Shown: positions 35,888 through 48,829, counted from the stretch's first letter. The stretch is 64,000 nt of DNA from Phoenix dactylifera (GCF_009389715.1 NC_052404.1:2720738-2784737); one strand, 5' to 3'. The notes: a model not told the origin generated them from the letters alone. Numbers and translations: made by a program.

Positions 35888-37265
35888 ATAACACTCTCCA
35901 GTACCTACAACATGCTTGATAGCACATTTGTGAGGGCTCCGCATGAGTGTAGATTTTGATCTTGCTTTTACTTTCATATATTAGATAGCTTTCCATTTTT
36001 CTTTTTCAAAACATTCGTAAATGCCACCGTAGAGCCAAAAGCCTACCATTGCACTTCCACTTGTGAGGCGATAATATATGACATGCGAACATTGGTCTAT
36101 AAGGGCTTTGCTACGTTTAGCATGCACATATATTGCTATGATCCACAGATCAGCACTTGGCATGGTACCCACTACATGCAGCTGAAGTTGCTATAATTCA
36201 CTAGTTAGCAAATGGCATGGCTTGCATCTCATGTAAACCCAAAAATAACGATTTTTTATAGTCTAAGCCTTCATCTTAATTTTAAACTAATTTTCCATGT
36301 TTTAATTTTTAATTTGCTTTTGTTGATATTTAGGCTACGAAGTAAGGTTTTCTATTCTTCATCATCCATTATAGAATGCGCATATCGATTTAGTCATTAA
36401 GAAGAGCCATGACTCGATAAAAAAAGCTATCATCCACATCAAAAAGCATACGACGATTTACACGCATAGCATGACATATAGAATTGACGACCCTATTATA
36501 GGTCCATTATTATTTGCATGCAATATTAACTCTATCATAGGAAAGATTTTTTCATTTCATATTTTTGTGGTAACTCTTTTATATACACGTCCTTGCTATC
36601 TTAGTTTACCATGCAAAGCAAGGAGCAGAGGGCGCAGTGAATGTCGAACCTGGAATAGGTGTAGGTGATGTGGAAGGGGTAGAAAAGTTGTGGATATTCC
36701 ACACCCTACTTATTTCTTCAATTTATTTCTCTAACCAAACAACATGAGAGAATAACTTCAGAATTATCCATCCAATCAAATGCACAAAGTTTTATTCCGC
36801 AGAATAGACTATTCCCTCCCCCTCCACAAACTTATGCAAACAACTTTCTTTTATTCCATTTAAATCAAATTTATCTCGTGGCCAAACGCAGTCTAAAGCT
36901 CCTTTTAAGATGGGGGCCCCAAGATCCACTCCTATCACTGCCCTTGTCTCCGTGGGAAAAAGGTGGCTTTAGGCTGGTCCTCGCCGGCACGCTGCTCCAC
37001 CACCACACGCTAGACTCCACCGGCCAAATCCATTGGCAATCCAATATGATGCCACGCCGATGGCCATGCGTGCAAATAATACCGAGAAATTATTCTCTAC
37101 ACTGCATGCACCATATGACTGTATACTTGCATCTACTCGTTTTTATGGGTCTTATTCATCAAATGGTGCATCTTGGTGCACTGCTACAGGAACGAGCGTT
37201 GTGATTGGTAGTGTTCATGGTCACGTGGTGTATGGGAATAATTCCTCAAAAATATGGGTCTTATA
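35888..37265. other. Intergenic, possible Tourist-like remnant
   Basis: The stretch 36700-36895 ends GGCCAAACGCAGTCTAA. Its complement (TTAGACTGCGTTTGGCC) resembles PIF/Harbinger MITE ends, but I could not pair it with a left end. Frames at 36878-37204 and 37033-37302 are without recognisable domains. Confidence 0.35.
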
Positions 37266-37736
37266 TAAAGATGGCAATTTATTATCCGATCCGCCAACTT
37301 GATCCGCAAATGACCTACTTTAAGCAGGTTTGGGTTTGACATAAATAGACTTGGATCATAAATGGGCCAATCTGCCTAAACTTGTTTATTAAATAGGTTG
37401 GGTTCGGGATTAAATCTTTAACCCGTTTAACCTGTTTTAATCCGTTTAACCCGTTTAAAAATTGGATCGGGTTATGATGCGGCCCATTTAACTTGTTTGA
37501 AACCTGTTTCTGACCTGTTTAACCCGACTTGCTTAACCTGCTTAACATGTTTAAATCTATTTTACCCGTTAAAAATCCGTCTAACTTGTTTAATAAATAG
37601 GTTATATAGGTCGAATTGGGTTACTTGTTTAATAAATAAATCGAATTTAGATTTAAAATTTTGACCTATTTAATAAATAGATTGGATTTGGTTAATAAAT
37701 TTTTGATCCGATCTGCGCATCCGACCGCCACCTCTT
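37266..37736. mobile_element. hAT-like element built of TTAACCCGTTTAA words, 471 bp
   Basis: The left end is TAAAGATGGCAA. The right end in reverse is AAGAGGTGGCGG. The flanks GTCTTATA (37258-37265) and GTCCTGTA (37737-37744) match at 6 of 8 bases. The interior is an array of TTAACCCGTTTAA, TTAATAAATAGG and GGATCGGGTTA words in both orientations. No coding capacity. Confidence 0.75.
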
Positions 37737-40700
37737 GTCCTGTATCAAACCCAACCAGCTGAGGAGAAATGCTTCTCTTATCTCATCCATGACAACTAGA
37801 TATATCCTCACCGTTCCAACACTGTACAGAGCTTCTGAATAATCTATACAGTAGTATTTGTCATGAAAAGAATTGCTTCATGGACCACTCTATGAGATAG
37901 ATTATACGGGATAGATAATATAACATAACTTATTATGTCAAGATCGATGCTAGGTTTTAAATTTCAACGTTAATAAAAAGATAACGTCGCTTTAGTTTTC
38001 TTATGAAGCTGACGCATGAGATAGCTAGGTTGCATGAAAGAGCTTATCAGCAAGGAGAATGAGGGGCCTTTGGATGATGGATGAGATTTTGGATCCATTA
38101 TGGAGTGGAAACTGAGTCTTGACCTACCTCTTAGCCATCTTTTAATGCACAAATTGGACATTAATTTGGTGACTGCTGTGAAGATCATAATCCATCATGT
38201 AATGCAAGCAAATTCGAAGTGAAAACTTGGTTTTCACTTCCTGGCACACCCAAACCTTATTCTTTGATGAGAAGATTATTGTATTGAATTTAGTCATGGA
38301 TGTTTTCAATCTCTACTTGTTCTTCTTGGACATGGCATAAATATGCCTGGTGGTTGCACCCCTCCAATATTATATGGGAGAAGGTAGTGGGTTTGGATCT
38401 CAGTTGTGTTGTTTCCCAGGTGTCTGACTCAAATAATACTAATTGGTGGTAGTCCAGTTGTTTACTCCATGGTCACATGAGATTGGATTATGTACTTCCT
38501 ATAATATGACATATCACTTATAGCTTGGACTTGTTTATTACATTAACTAGGTTTTAACATGTCAACTTTATAATTAAAAAAATATAATAAATACATATGA
38601 GAAAACAAACTTTACTCCTAAATATTCCATGTCAAATTGTTGGTTCACTAATTACCTAGGTGGTGGGTCCTTTTAGGCAAAATTCCTACTCTAATAACAA
38701 GTAGGATACCTCAATATGAGATCTAATATGAGATTGCCCTTCTTTTATAATGGGAAGTCAATTACTCTTTACCCTATTTTTCTTTCTCTAAACTTTAGGC
38801 CATTGCTAGCTAGATCCTTCGGAGAAATTCGAAAATAAGGTCGCTTACATGGACATCTATTAATTAAGCACAGAATGATGGAACTCTTGCAGAATTTTTG
38901 TTGATAACAAATCTTTATTAGTATAAGCATGACAACAAATGACAAATAGATTGGGCTTAAGGAGGTTATGTTGACACTAAGATTAATATATGCATAGAAC
39001 TATTTGTAAGTGCATCGAGATCTATTTTTAAGCATAGAGTAGATACATTATTTCCACTTTAGATAAAAGTTGGAGCTAGTTTTTTCAAGAGATTGATTCA
39101 AAGCTTTCTAATATCATACTTCATGCATCTTCGCACACGCATGAATGCATACACATGCACACGTGCGCAGACACATTATCTAGTACCTTGATTTAGACAA
39201 TGCTAGGCTCTATTATGAAATAGAAACTTTATTAATTTCCATTTTATGGGCAAAAGATGGCTTATTAAAAGGGTGGAATGCACATCAAATGGTGATTGAA
39301 ATGGAGAGGCAGTAGTAAAATTTTCGTGAACAAAGATTAGATACCACATAGTAATCAATCAAGATGATGGACCTCAATTTCTTCAAATATTTGAAGGGGG
39401 TCACCTCCTTCCTATCCAAACTTTATATCTTCTGCGGATTTATTTTGACCGACAAGTCTCTTTTCATGGATTTACTTTCGGATCATGCTATATCATGTAG
39501 CAAAATCTACCTTTCAAAACTTATATTTTCGTATTTCGATCATGATGCCGGCACAGTTGTCCTCCGATCATTGGTTGAGCATAAGACAATGTACATCCAT
39601 TTAGTTTTTTTTCCTTTTAGGTGCAGAGCCTCTTAGAATTTTGACTGTATCATATAGTGAAGGCAATCATATGTCACAAAGAAATTTATGCTAGAACAGA
39701 TGCTAGTAAAGCTGCCATCAAATCATTGATCAAGTCAACGATGACATGCATCCATTGTTTTGTTTGGATTTTTTCTTTTTCTTTTTCTTGGTTGAACAGT
39801 CTGCTTATCTTTGGATTGAATTATGTGATATAATAAAGTCTTACCCTCTGCATTTGAGAAATTCATATTTTGAACTTGATGCAAAGAAGCTGCCCTCAAA
39901 TACATTAATCAAGTAGTTAAAAGCGTGGTACACATTGTTTAATGCAAAAATAAAACCGGTTTATATTTTAAATTCCAATTTCCTTGCTATTTCAGATAAT
40001 TTCTATTTGTGCTCTTGCATGATCACTCACCAAAAGTTCAAAAGTCGAGATTCTCTACATTACATATTCTGCGACATCAGAAGGCATTACACCCTTGGAT
40101 AGCTATCATATCATCTATTTTGGATAGGAACAACTTTTTTATCCCCACGAGACGCCAAATCATATTCACAGGATAAATAAGAGCTGCCCATCTCTGAGAT
40201 CGATGACATTATAGCTAGTAATGGTTTTGCAACCCTCTGCAGTGCAAAACACGCATCATAGAGAATCCGAACTCTAAGTTCATCTTTTGTAGGTGCGCCA
40301 TCGTTGAGAAATGCCCGTCATCTGCGGTTGATATCACCCTAGAAGCTGTAAAGAGTAGAGACTATAAATGATGGCTTGGCAATGACTAAAAAGGCAGGAT
40401 GAGGAGGGTGGAGGGATCTGTTTTGCTGGAAAGGCTGGGGAGGGACAAGGAGACAAGATGTGAGTGCAATGTAGTAAGTTGGAGGAGACATTGCAAAAAG
40501 AGACCCTCTAGTTTATCTTCCCCTCTCCCTAGTTTTAGATGGTCCTGTTTCACTCCTGTCCAAATAATACTCTACATAATGGACTACTTAGTCTCACATG
40601 ACATGATGCTGTTGATGGTGGTGTTGATGATGGTGATGATGATGATGATGAGATTGATGATGTGGCAATCTCGAGGACCTGTACATAGGTTGCCATGTGT

Positions 40701-41599
40701 TGTTTAGTTGTTGGTGACTCCACCAAAAGATGCAGCACAACTCAAAAGCCAATGGAGTACAATAGAAGCATGTAAAGAGAAACACTCTCTTTTCTACAAG
40801 AGAGAAAGAATAAATAAACAAACACTTCTGTCTGTTTTCTTTTGCTTCTATGTGGCTGTCATCTCCTGCTAGAATTGCTTCCTTCCAGCGTTCAAGATTC
40901 CACTTTGCCACCCTTATCGACTCTGCCACCCCTTCACCCGACTTGCTTCAATGCTTCAAAATTTTTTATTCCTCAGTGGGTGTAGCGATTGTAGGGCAGT
41001 GATAACTCTAGTGATACTCTGATTTGGAGAATCCTTATTGGGACAAACTGGGGGCAGAAATAAATAGTAAAAATATTCTCAGACAAAGGAAAACAGGGAA
41101 TGATAAGGTATCTATAGGTAAGGTGGCTGTCAGCCATGATCAAAACAATGCTTTGCTGATGCTATGTTTCGCATTTTTGCCCTATATGCTAAGTGAGGTA
41201 GATTTGATTGGTTCGATATAGGCTAGGGTTCAAATTAGGTTTAATCCTAACAGACAGTCTGCTATAATCTTTTATAGTTATTAATTTTCTTTTTTACACT
41301 AGCTCAACTAGGTTTGATTGGATAAGTTCTAGCTTTTAAGTTTTTTTGATATGAATTGAAAATTGAGGTTCGCATATGGGATTTCAAGCCAACCATGTGC
41401 CGGATTTTAATTCCGGCTTCGAACATGATCATACTTGCTTCTTTCATCCCTTATGATCGCTCACCCTCTTTTTTTTCTTGTAAATATGACCGAGCTGGAT
41501 GCACTACTAGTTTAAACCGGCTCATGGAGCAGAAGTTGAATTTGCATCTCGTTATTCATTAATGGTCTTTAAATTAGGTTATATATTAAAGTGTTTTTT
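37737..41599. other. Intergenic, nothing recognised
   Basis: AT-rich spacer with a short GATGATGGT-rich patch (40610-40670). Frames such as 39364-39636 and 40399-40707 have no family signature. Confidence 0.45.
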
Positions 41600-41833
41600 T
41601 GTATGCATATCTTTTTAAATATTAAAATTTGCATGAATATCCTTTTAAAATTGATATTTGCATGTCTACCCTTATAAAATACTTATTTTGAGTGTATACC
41701 CTTCATTTTTCTTTTTTCTTGCATATATGCCCGTACCATCTAACGTTGTTAGAAAATTAGCTATTTAAAATTAAAAAATGACTGAAATATCCTTAATGGA
41801 TAGATATGCAAAATGAAATATTTATAAGGATAG

Positions 41834-41838
<5 letters not shown>

Positions 41839-41881
<43 letters not shown>

Positions 41882-43101
41882 TGTTGCTGGAAATTGGACC
41901 CGGGGGCCGCCGCGAAGCTGGGGAAGGAGGAGCTCCGCCGCGGGGAGGGCGGACGGCGGTGCGCCGGCCGGCTGCGTCCTCCTGTGCCCTCCTGGGATGT
42001 GTGAGAGAGCGGAGAGGAGAGTGCGTCCTGTCCTGTCCCGTCCTGCAAAAAAGAAGCCGGTGGCCGGGCTCCCCGGCGCCGGCCCTCCGATGCTTAAGTC
42101 AGAGGGGGCAAATATGTGGAGAGAGCCAGCCAGAGGGTGAAGAAGAATAAGAGGATATTGGTGCTTAATTGTCTGTGCTGTTGTGTTTTGGTCCCTCCTC
42201 CCTCTCTTGCCTCCCAGGCTCCCTTTTATAGAGGGATTTTATGTTGCCCGGGAGGTGACAGGGAGTTTGTCCTCTTTTGTAATAATTGGGCACGATTTGG
42301 TCCATTAATGGCATAGTGGAAAATAAGGCCGACTCAGACCGGAACCAGGAAGTTGTCACGGTCGATCGGACCTGTTGGAGTGGTTGAACCGCCGGCCGTG
42401 GTAGGCCCGGGGTCCATGGATGGTAAGCGCATTTATTACCGAATGAACCGGCGGTCAGGGAGAGCCATACGCTTTGATGGTTCAGTGATCCGGAGATCGT
42501 CTTGAGCCGTGTTCATTAAATGACTGAGCGCATCGGAGACTTGAGGAGGTCTCATGCATTAATGGCAGGTCGTGCCAAATACCTGCGGAGATCTTATGCC
42601 TTGACGGCTTGGAGATAGCGGCAGGTTGTAGTGGAGTTGTCAAGTCCCTCAGGGGGTTCAGTAGGAGTTGAGCATCTGGTCAAGGCAATCGGCTCGGCAG
42701 GGGTGCCGAGCCGAGCTGGTCGCCCAATGGGGCGCCCTGTGGCGGGGTTGCTTCTAATGCTCCTGGTCGGCGCCCTTTGGTCGGCTCTTTCTAGCCGAGC
42801 GCCTTTATTCCGCGCGCTTTCCTCTCTGGTCAGCGCCTTCTAATCGAGCGCTTTTCTGGTCGGCGTCCTCTGGTCGGCTCTTTCTAGCCGAGCATCCCTA
42901 CTTGGTCGTTGGTTGGTCCGAGCGCCTCTTGGCGCTCCGGTCGGCACTCTTGGGCCGAGCATCTTTTCAGATCGGCGCTCTCTAGCCGAGCACCCCTCTG
43001 GTTGGTGTTCTTTGGTCGGCACTCTTCGGCCGAGCGCCTTTCCGGTCGGCGCTTTTTGGCCGAGCGCCTCCGTGGCGGTATGACTTGGGGTTTTTCCCCC
43101 A

Positions 43102-43124
<23 letters not shown>
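41839..43124. mobile_element. Solo LTR with microsatellite termini
   Basis: A GC-rich block sits inside an AT-rich repeat. The core runs TGTTGCTGG (41882) to CCCCCAACA (43104), i.e. TG...CA with a 5-bp inverted end TGTTG/CAACA. Outside the core lie (TG)15(TA)6 at 41839-41880 and a CA run to 43124, then (TA)n. A TATA-like CTTTTATAGAGG lies near 42223. There is no primer-binding site or coding region, so it is a solo LTR, probably of a Ty3/gypsy-type element. Any target duplication is hidden in the TA tracts. Confidence 0.75.
42640..43080. repeat. GGTCGGCGCTYTTTGGCCGAGC tandem array in the solo LTR
   Basis: About a dozen degenerate units of paired GGTCGGCGC and GCCGAGCGCC words, each pair an imperfect palindrome, fill the 3' third of the LTR. 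The frames across it are artefacts of the repeat. Confidence 0.8.
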
Positions 43125-43147
<23 letters not shown>

Positions 43148-43215
43148 GCAAATAACACTTTCCGAGGGCATTCATGCAATTTTGCATATTTAAGAGGGTT
43201 TACATGCAAAAATAT

Positions 43216-44276
43216 ATAATTTTATTTTTTTCCATTTCAAGCTATTTTAACACTTAGATTTGTCTAGTACCTCCTCCTTAATGTTTTCCATAAAAATATT
43301 GGTTAAGAGAAAGATTGATTCGACAATCAGATAACAAAAAGAGTTATGAAAATTTTTTTACTAATTATGACATTATTGTACTTTATTCTTCTTTATTTAT
43401 AACAACCACTATATCTTATTTCATCGAAATATAGCTTATAATATTTATTATTATATATACATATATGAGGCATGCATTAGACTATTAGAAAAGAATTAGA
43501 ATCTCTTAAAAACACATAATAGATTATAATAATGAAGCTTTCTTACTACTGCTATGCTCATGGGTGAACAACATCAATCATCCCCAAGTAAAATCATTGA
43601 AGGACTTCGAACCTTTCAGACTTATTGACAATGTTCGTGGCCATGTGGTAGAAGGCTACCCCATACGTTCTATACCTTAAGCTACTTTTCTTTGGAGTTT
43701 CATTTTCTAGAATGAGAAAAGATCTAGTGTAGGAGCTCATCTTGTCACAATAATTTTAAATTAGCCATCAGCCTGAACAAATTTTCAACTCTAAAAAATA
43801 GACATTGCAAATCTCATACACTAAAAAAAAATATTACATATCTCTCACAACACCTTTTTTTAAATAATTCATAAAGCTAAAAGAAGAACCTAACCATCTT
43901 CATATAAAAAAGGATACAATGAGGGGTTGTCTATGGTGGAGAAGGGAGTCGAGAAAGTGGTTTTGATTCCAAACAGAGAAGTGAAAGAGAAGGTCGAGAG
44001 AGATCAAAAAATTTTCCAAAGGATCTGGAGATATTAATTTTCTGTAAGATCTGTCAACCTTTTACCTACTTTAGGAATAAAAAGATGCTTTTATAATTTT
44101 AATTATTTATTTATTTAAATAAATATAATTTTGGCTAATCATGTTAGCTAAATCACTATATCAAAGATATTCATACAAAAATAATATTTTGTGAGGGCAT
44201 GCACATAAATATTAATTTGGAAGGCATTCATGGAAATCCAATATTTAGAAGAATATTTATGCAAAAATCTAAAGAT
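43216..44276. other. Intergenic, nothing recognised
   Basis: AT-rich DNA between the two copies of the TACCCTC repeat. No gene or transposon end identified. Confidence 0.45.
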
Positions 44277-44736
44277 TTTTTGCATATATACCCTCCTAAA
44301 TATATGAAATTGTATAGATACCCTCCAAAATTGTTATTTGCATGCATACTTTTATAAACATTTCTTTTTGCACATTTATCCATTAATGGTATTTTCGATC
44401 GCTAACTTCTTAACGACATTAGATGGTATGGGTATATACATAAACAAAAAAAGAGAGGGGGTATACATACAAAACAAGTGTTTGATAAGGGTATATATAT
44501 GCAAATATCAATTTTGATACGAATTGTGCAGCTGATTAGGTCGCTTTTTATGCGGCTCACCACTCTGCAAGTTTTGTTTGGAGGGAGCGCGACATAGTAC
44601 CAGAGTCTCTTTCTGCTTTGTTATTTTAGAATTTTGTTGGACGTATCCACATCCGTAAGGTGTGAGCCACTGTTGTACCTAAAAAAAAAGATTATTTATG
44701 CAAATTTCAATATTTAGGAGGGTATGTACATAAAAA
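44277..44736 (+). repeat. Dispersed terminally inverted repeat, copy 2
   Basis: The left end TTTTTGCATATATACCCTCC (44277 on) and the complement of the right end (about 44690-44736, ACATACCCTCCTAAATATTG) are inverted copies, giving a MITE-like shape. Positions 44526-44689 between them are GC-richer and end in an A9 run, perhaps a separate short insertion. Confidence 0.6.
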
Positions 44737-46735
44737 GTCCTATATTAAATCTTGTTCGACCAGATTTGTTTTTTTCTTCTAATGTCGCTTTAACTTTTTC
44801 ATTAAGAAAAATAAACACTTCAACACTTTTTGCCAAGCAATTAGTGCAGACCTTCCATTTGATTAATGGATGCAACACCAGCCATTTGTCATGCTTCGAG
44901 ATGCATAAGATACGTACAATGTACCCATGTATTGAACATCTTATACAAGCGAAGGACCGGGGGGCCAACGCCGCATTAGCCCTAACATTCTTCTCATTTT
45001 TAGCCATTTTGGCTAGTCCAATCTCTTTGTCCCTGCATGATGGAGACTAGTCTAGGCCAATGGATCCAAATCTACAAACAAGTATACCCCTGGTCAAAAT
45101 TTGGTTTGGACAAGATCATTTATAATCTCCCCTAACCCACTGGCTGCTTTTATTAGTGGACCTCACATGTACTTATGTTGATGACAGACAAATGACAACA
45201 CAAGTTTCTTTTAAATAGAGATGGCTACAAGTTTCACTTTCTACTCTATGAATGAGGCTTAATAGCCCATGGTGCTACCATGATAATATGTGACCCATCT
45301 TTTTGACCTTTTCGCAAGCTGTGGGCTTCTTCCTTCAGTTATTGGTGCAAAAATAGACCCTGGATGCTGAATCCCACCCCTTCGCATTCCCAGGGAAAGA
45401 GGCTAAAAAACTAATCAAAGAGAGACTCTGAGCTTTGTTGCTTGCACACAACTGGATGTTAGGCCACAGTTGGCTAAAACTAGTGTAGAAGCATCGACTA
45501 CTCCCTGATAGAGGATCCCCCATTTGCGTAGCTAAAATGATAAAGTCATTGTATTGTTAAATAAAGAAATGAAAGCTTCAGCACTGTTTAGACTTTACAC
45601 TCAAGTAGAGCTAGTAGGCTAGGGTGCAAGTTGATTAGTGGGCCCGGGACTGATCTGAATCCTACCTAATTTGGACCTGCTCCAACTCACAAAATTGAAA
45701 TTTACTGGTCTATGCTTGGGTCCCATGGTTGGTCCCCAGCACAATTAGGTTAAGTTACTTTCGAAGCATGCCATTATGATTTGATGAGATCGAATTAGAT
45801 CCGAACCGAAATAGTTCAGAGGGAAATGACATGCAGACCCGTCCGTATTCTTACATCTATATAAACAAGTCGAGTTCAGGTCGAAACTTTAGAGGCTAGG
45901 TATTGATCGAGATCATTGTACCACATATCCCTAAATTAGGTTTGATAGCTAGTGGCTTGGCCTTTGACTATTGCTGCACGCCGCACCGCAACACGTCACA
46001 CCATGGTTGGACTCGACTCGAGTCGTTTGCCCAATGATTAGACCTTCATTGATGATTTCCAATTGGCCTAGAGGACGCATATGGTTTCGTTTATTGATCC
46101 TTGTCTCGTGCACAGGAAGTAAGGACCCCAAAATTTCAACAGTGCAGCCTCTCTCTCTTTTAAAAGATAACACATATCATTCATTCTTTCATCCCACTCC
46201 TCCTCTCATTGGTCACCTAACAACAGGGCTCCAGGCCCACCATTTCCGAGAGCACGTGATGGCGGGCCTCGTCGGACCCGGGCCAACCCCGCGAATCTCA
46301 GCCCGGGCCGGCCCGGCAATCGCTCCCGGAGCGGCACTGTTGAGGCCCCGCCCCTTCTGACCACCCAAAAGTCACCGACGAAAGGAACCCACAGGATGAT
46401 GACATCCCACACCAAGTCATGGTGGGGCCGGTCGGTCACCGTCCGATGTCTTCGACTCGGGACCATGGCATTCTTTCTAGAATGTCATGTCGCCCCTCAG
46501 GTAAAAAAAAAAAAAGAAAAAGAAACTTTCGTTTCCTGGCCTTTCTTTCCCTTTGTCTCCATCTCACCTCCATAAGCTCTCCTCCATGAGAACAGAAGCC
46601 AGAAAGCAGAAAGGCGAGTAAAAGCTTTCAGAGAAAAAATTTCAACACTCCCCATCCATCATCCATGTAGCTAGCCAGTCCTCTTACGGATTCTTTCGCA
46701 AAAAAAAGATTGGTTGACCATCTCACCAGCCAATA
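44737..46735. other. Intergenic and upstream region of the cytokinin oxidase gene
   Basis: Includes a possible worn hAT-like piece (45620-45859), a GC-rich patch (46206-46360) with a CACGTG G-box at 46253-46258, and an A-run at 46504-46516. No coding frame convincing. Confidence 0.45.
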
Positions 46736-46743
46736 ACACGTGT
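46736..46743 (+). promoter_or_regulatory. G-box in the cytokinin oxidase promoter
   Basis: ACACGTGT is a G-box core (CACGTG) about 130 bp before the start codon, followed by CCCTTTAAATC (46764-46774), a weak TATA candidate, and a CT-rich leader. G-boxes bind bZIP and bHLH factors, but whether this one is used is unknown. Confidence 0.4.
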
Positions 46744-46870
46744 GCGACCCCACAACTCTCTCCCTTTAAATCTCCCTCCCTCCCCTTGCATTTCCCCTGC
46801 TCCTCCCCTCCCCAACTCCTGTCTTCCAATCCCTTTCACTCCAGTTTCTAGCTGCCACAAATTAATAGCC

Positions 46871-48829
46871 ATGGAACTATCACCCTCGCATTGCCGTAGA
46901 CAACAACATAACATCGGCTTTCTTAAGCTCTTCGTGGTCTCCGTCCTTAGCTGCGTCACCTTGCATGTTTCAGACCCTGACGTGCCTTCCTCCCTCAAAA
47001 CACTGAGTCTCGAAGGCCATTTCAGCTTCCACGACACTTCCGACGCCGCCAAAGACTTCGGAAACCGCTTCCGGTTCTTGTCATCGGCAGTCCTGCATCC
47101 CAAGTCGGTCGCCGATATCTCTGCCGCCGTGAAGCATGTCTTTCGGATGGGCCTGAGCTCCAAGCTCACGGTCGCAGCTCGAGGCCATGGGCATTCGCTC
47201 CAAGGCCAGGCGCAGGCGCCTGGGGGTATCGTCATCCAGATGGAGTCCCTTCGGGAACCCGAGACTCGGGTGCACGTCGGAGATTCCCCGTATCTTGATG
47301 CTTCAGGAGGTGAGCTATGGATCGATGTTCTGCTCGAGAGCCTTAAGCATGGCCTGGCGCCGAAGTCCTGGACTGACTACCTCCACCTTACCGTCGGGGG
47401 CACGCTGTCCAACGCTGGGATCAGCGGGCAGGTCTTCCGGCACGGACCGCAGATCAGCAACGTCCACCAGCTCCAAGTAGTAACAGGTATCATCCGATGA
47501 GCAGCAGCATGACTTGTTTAATGAAACAGCATTAGATTCTCTACTTGATTCTGTTTAACTACTGAGTGCAGGAGAAGGAGAGATAGTGAACTGCTCCGCT
47601 GAGGAGAATGCTGACCTCTTCTACGGCGTTCTTGGAGGTTTAGGTCAGTTCGGAATCATCACGAGTGCCAGAATTGCACTCGAGCCGGCGCCAAAGATGG
47701 TAATATTGGATATGTATCCAGTCTTTATAATAATGAGAACAGCAAACAGAGCAATGACAATCATTTCTAACATGACCATCATTTCCTCGCAGGTGAAGTG
47801 GATTAGAGTTCTGTATTCGGACTTCACCAGCTTCACCGAGGACCAGGAGATGCTGATATCGGCAGAGAAGACCTTCGACTACATCGAAGGCTTCGTGATG
47901 ATAAACAGGACAGGACTTCTGAATAACTGGAGATCTTCATTCAACCCGCAGGACCCAGTTCAAGCCAGCCAATTCAATTCTGATGGGAGGATTCTCTTCT
48001 GCCTCGAGATGACTAAAAACTTCAATCCAGACGAGTCTGACGTGATGAACCAGGTGACTCTCTCGGACCATCATCATTGCCATGCTCGCCGAAGCATGGG
48101 AGTGCAGAAAATTATGGTTTCTGAAGCCATGCCCTCCTGTTTTCGATTGCAGGAAGTCGGAACACTCCTGTCGAAACTTCGTTACATACCGTCAACGTTG
48201 TTCCGATCGGAGGTGTCGTACCTGGAGTTCTTGGACAGGGTACATGTCTCTGAGGTGAAGCTGAGGTCCCAAGGCTTGTGGGAAGTTCCACACCCATGGC
48301 TAAATCTTTTCATACCAAGAACCAGAATCCACGACTTCGCTAAAGAGGTCTTTGGGAAAATTCTTCCAGACAGCAGCAATGGTCCCATACTCCTATACCC
48401 ACTTAATAAATCGAAGTAGGTTAATTAGCCTGTCCACTGTGATCTCATAACACCATCAGAACATGGTGCCAATGGTTTCTGAAGATATGAACTATATGAT
48501 TTGGCTGCAGGTGGGACAACAGAACGTCAGCAGTCATTCCAGATGAGGAAGTCTTCTACTTGGTGGCCTTCCTTTCGTCGGCGCCGCCTTCATCCGATCA
48601 TGCCAGTTTAGAACTTGCATTGAAACAGAACGATAAGATCTTAGACTTCTGCGAGAAAGCAGGCATCCAAGTGAAGCAATATTTGCCGCACTACACCACG
48701 AAGGAGGAGTGGAAAGCCCACTTTGGGGCCAGCTGGGAGATATTTGCTCGGAGAAAAGCCATTTACGATCCACTGGCCATTCTAACGCCAGGACAGAGAA
48801 TTTTTCAGAAGGCAGTACTTTCCTCATGA
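46871..48829 (+). CDS. CKX: Cytokinin oxidase/dehydrogenase
   Basis: FAD enzyme that irreversibly removes the N6 side chain of isoprenoid cytokinins, lowering active hormone. Five exons give 528 aa: 46871-47486, 47572-47699, 47793-48053, 48153-48415 and 48511-48829, all GT/AG with closed phases. The N-terminus has a hydrophobic stretch (about residues 16-32, [15 protein letters not shown]) that fits a secretory signal. The FAD-linking motif RGHGHS has the covalent His at 108. SWTDYL carries the catalytic Asp at 169. [14 protein letters not shown] and the C-terminal PGQRIF are also present, so FAD and substrate domains look complete. The ATG at 46871 has a good context (GCCATGG) and is preferred over an upstream in-frame non-ATG extension. 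Which of the several plant CKX paralogues it is cannot be told here. Confidence 0.96.

Larger units (their letters stand above)
41600..43215 (-). repeat. Dispersed terminally inverted repeat, copy 1, split by an LTR
   Basis: The parts 41600-41838 and 43125-43215, read on the minus strand, align in order with copy 2 at 44277-44525. Shared stretches include GTTATTTGCAT, CTATCCATTAA, GTTAGATGGTA and AAGGGTA followed by ATGCAAATATCAATTTT. The continuity shows that the DNA between was inserted later. The unit is AT-rich, non-coding and made of TTTGCAT / TACCCTC words. Confidence 0.75.

Noticed and set aside
38350..38420. tRNA-like head (GTGGTTGCACCCCTCC, GGTTTGGATCTC)
   Set aside because: B box imperfect and no A box at proper spacing.
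44526..44690. Short SINE with an A9 tail
   Set aside because: No A or B box and no target duplication.
45620..45859. Sixth hAT-like element
   Set aside because: Ends TAGGGTGCAAG and TAGATGTAAGA fit loosely, but the flanks (TAGTAGGC, TATAAACA) match at only three of eight bases.
46206..46360. GC-rich coding-looking patch upstream of the cytokinin oxidase gene
   Set aside because: Frames on both strands are Gly/Pro/Arg-rich with no domain. It is more likely promoter-proximal GC-rich DNA.
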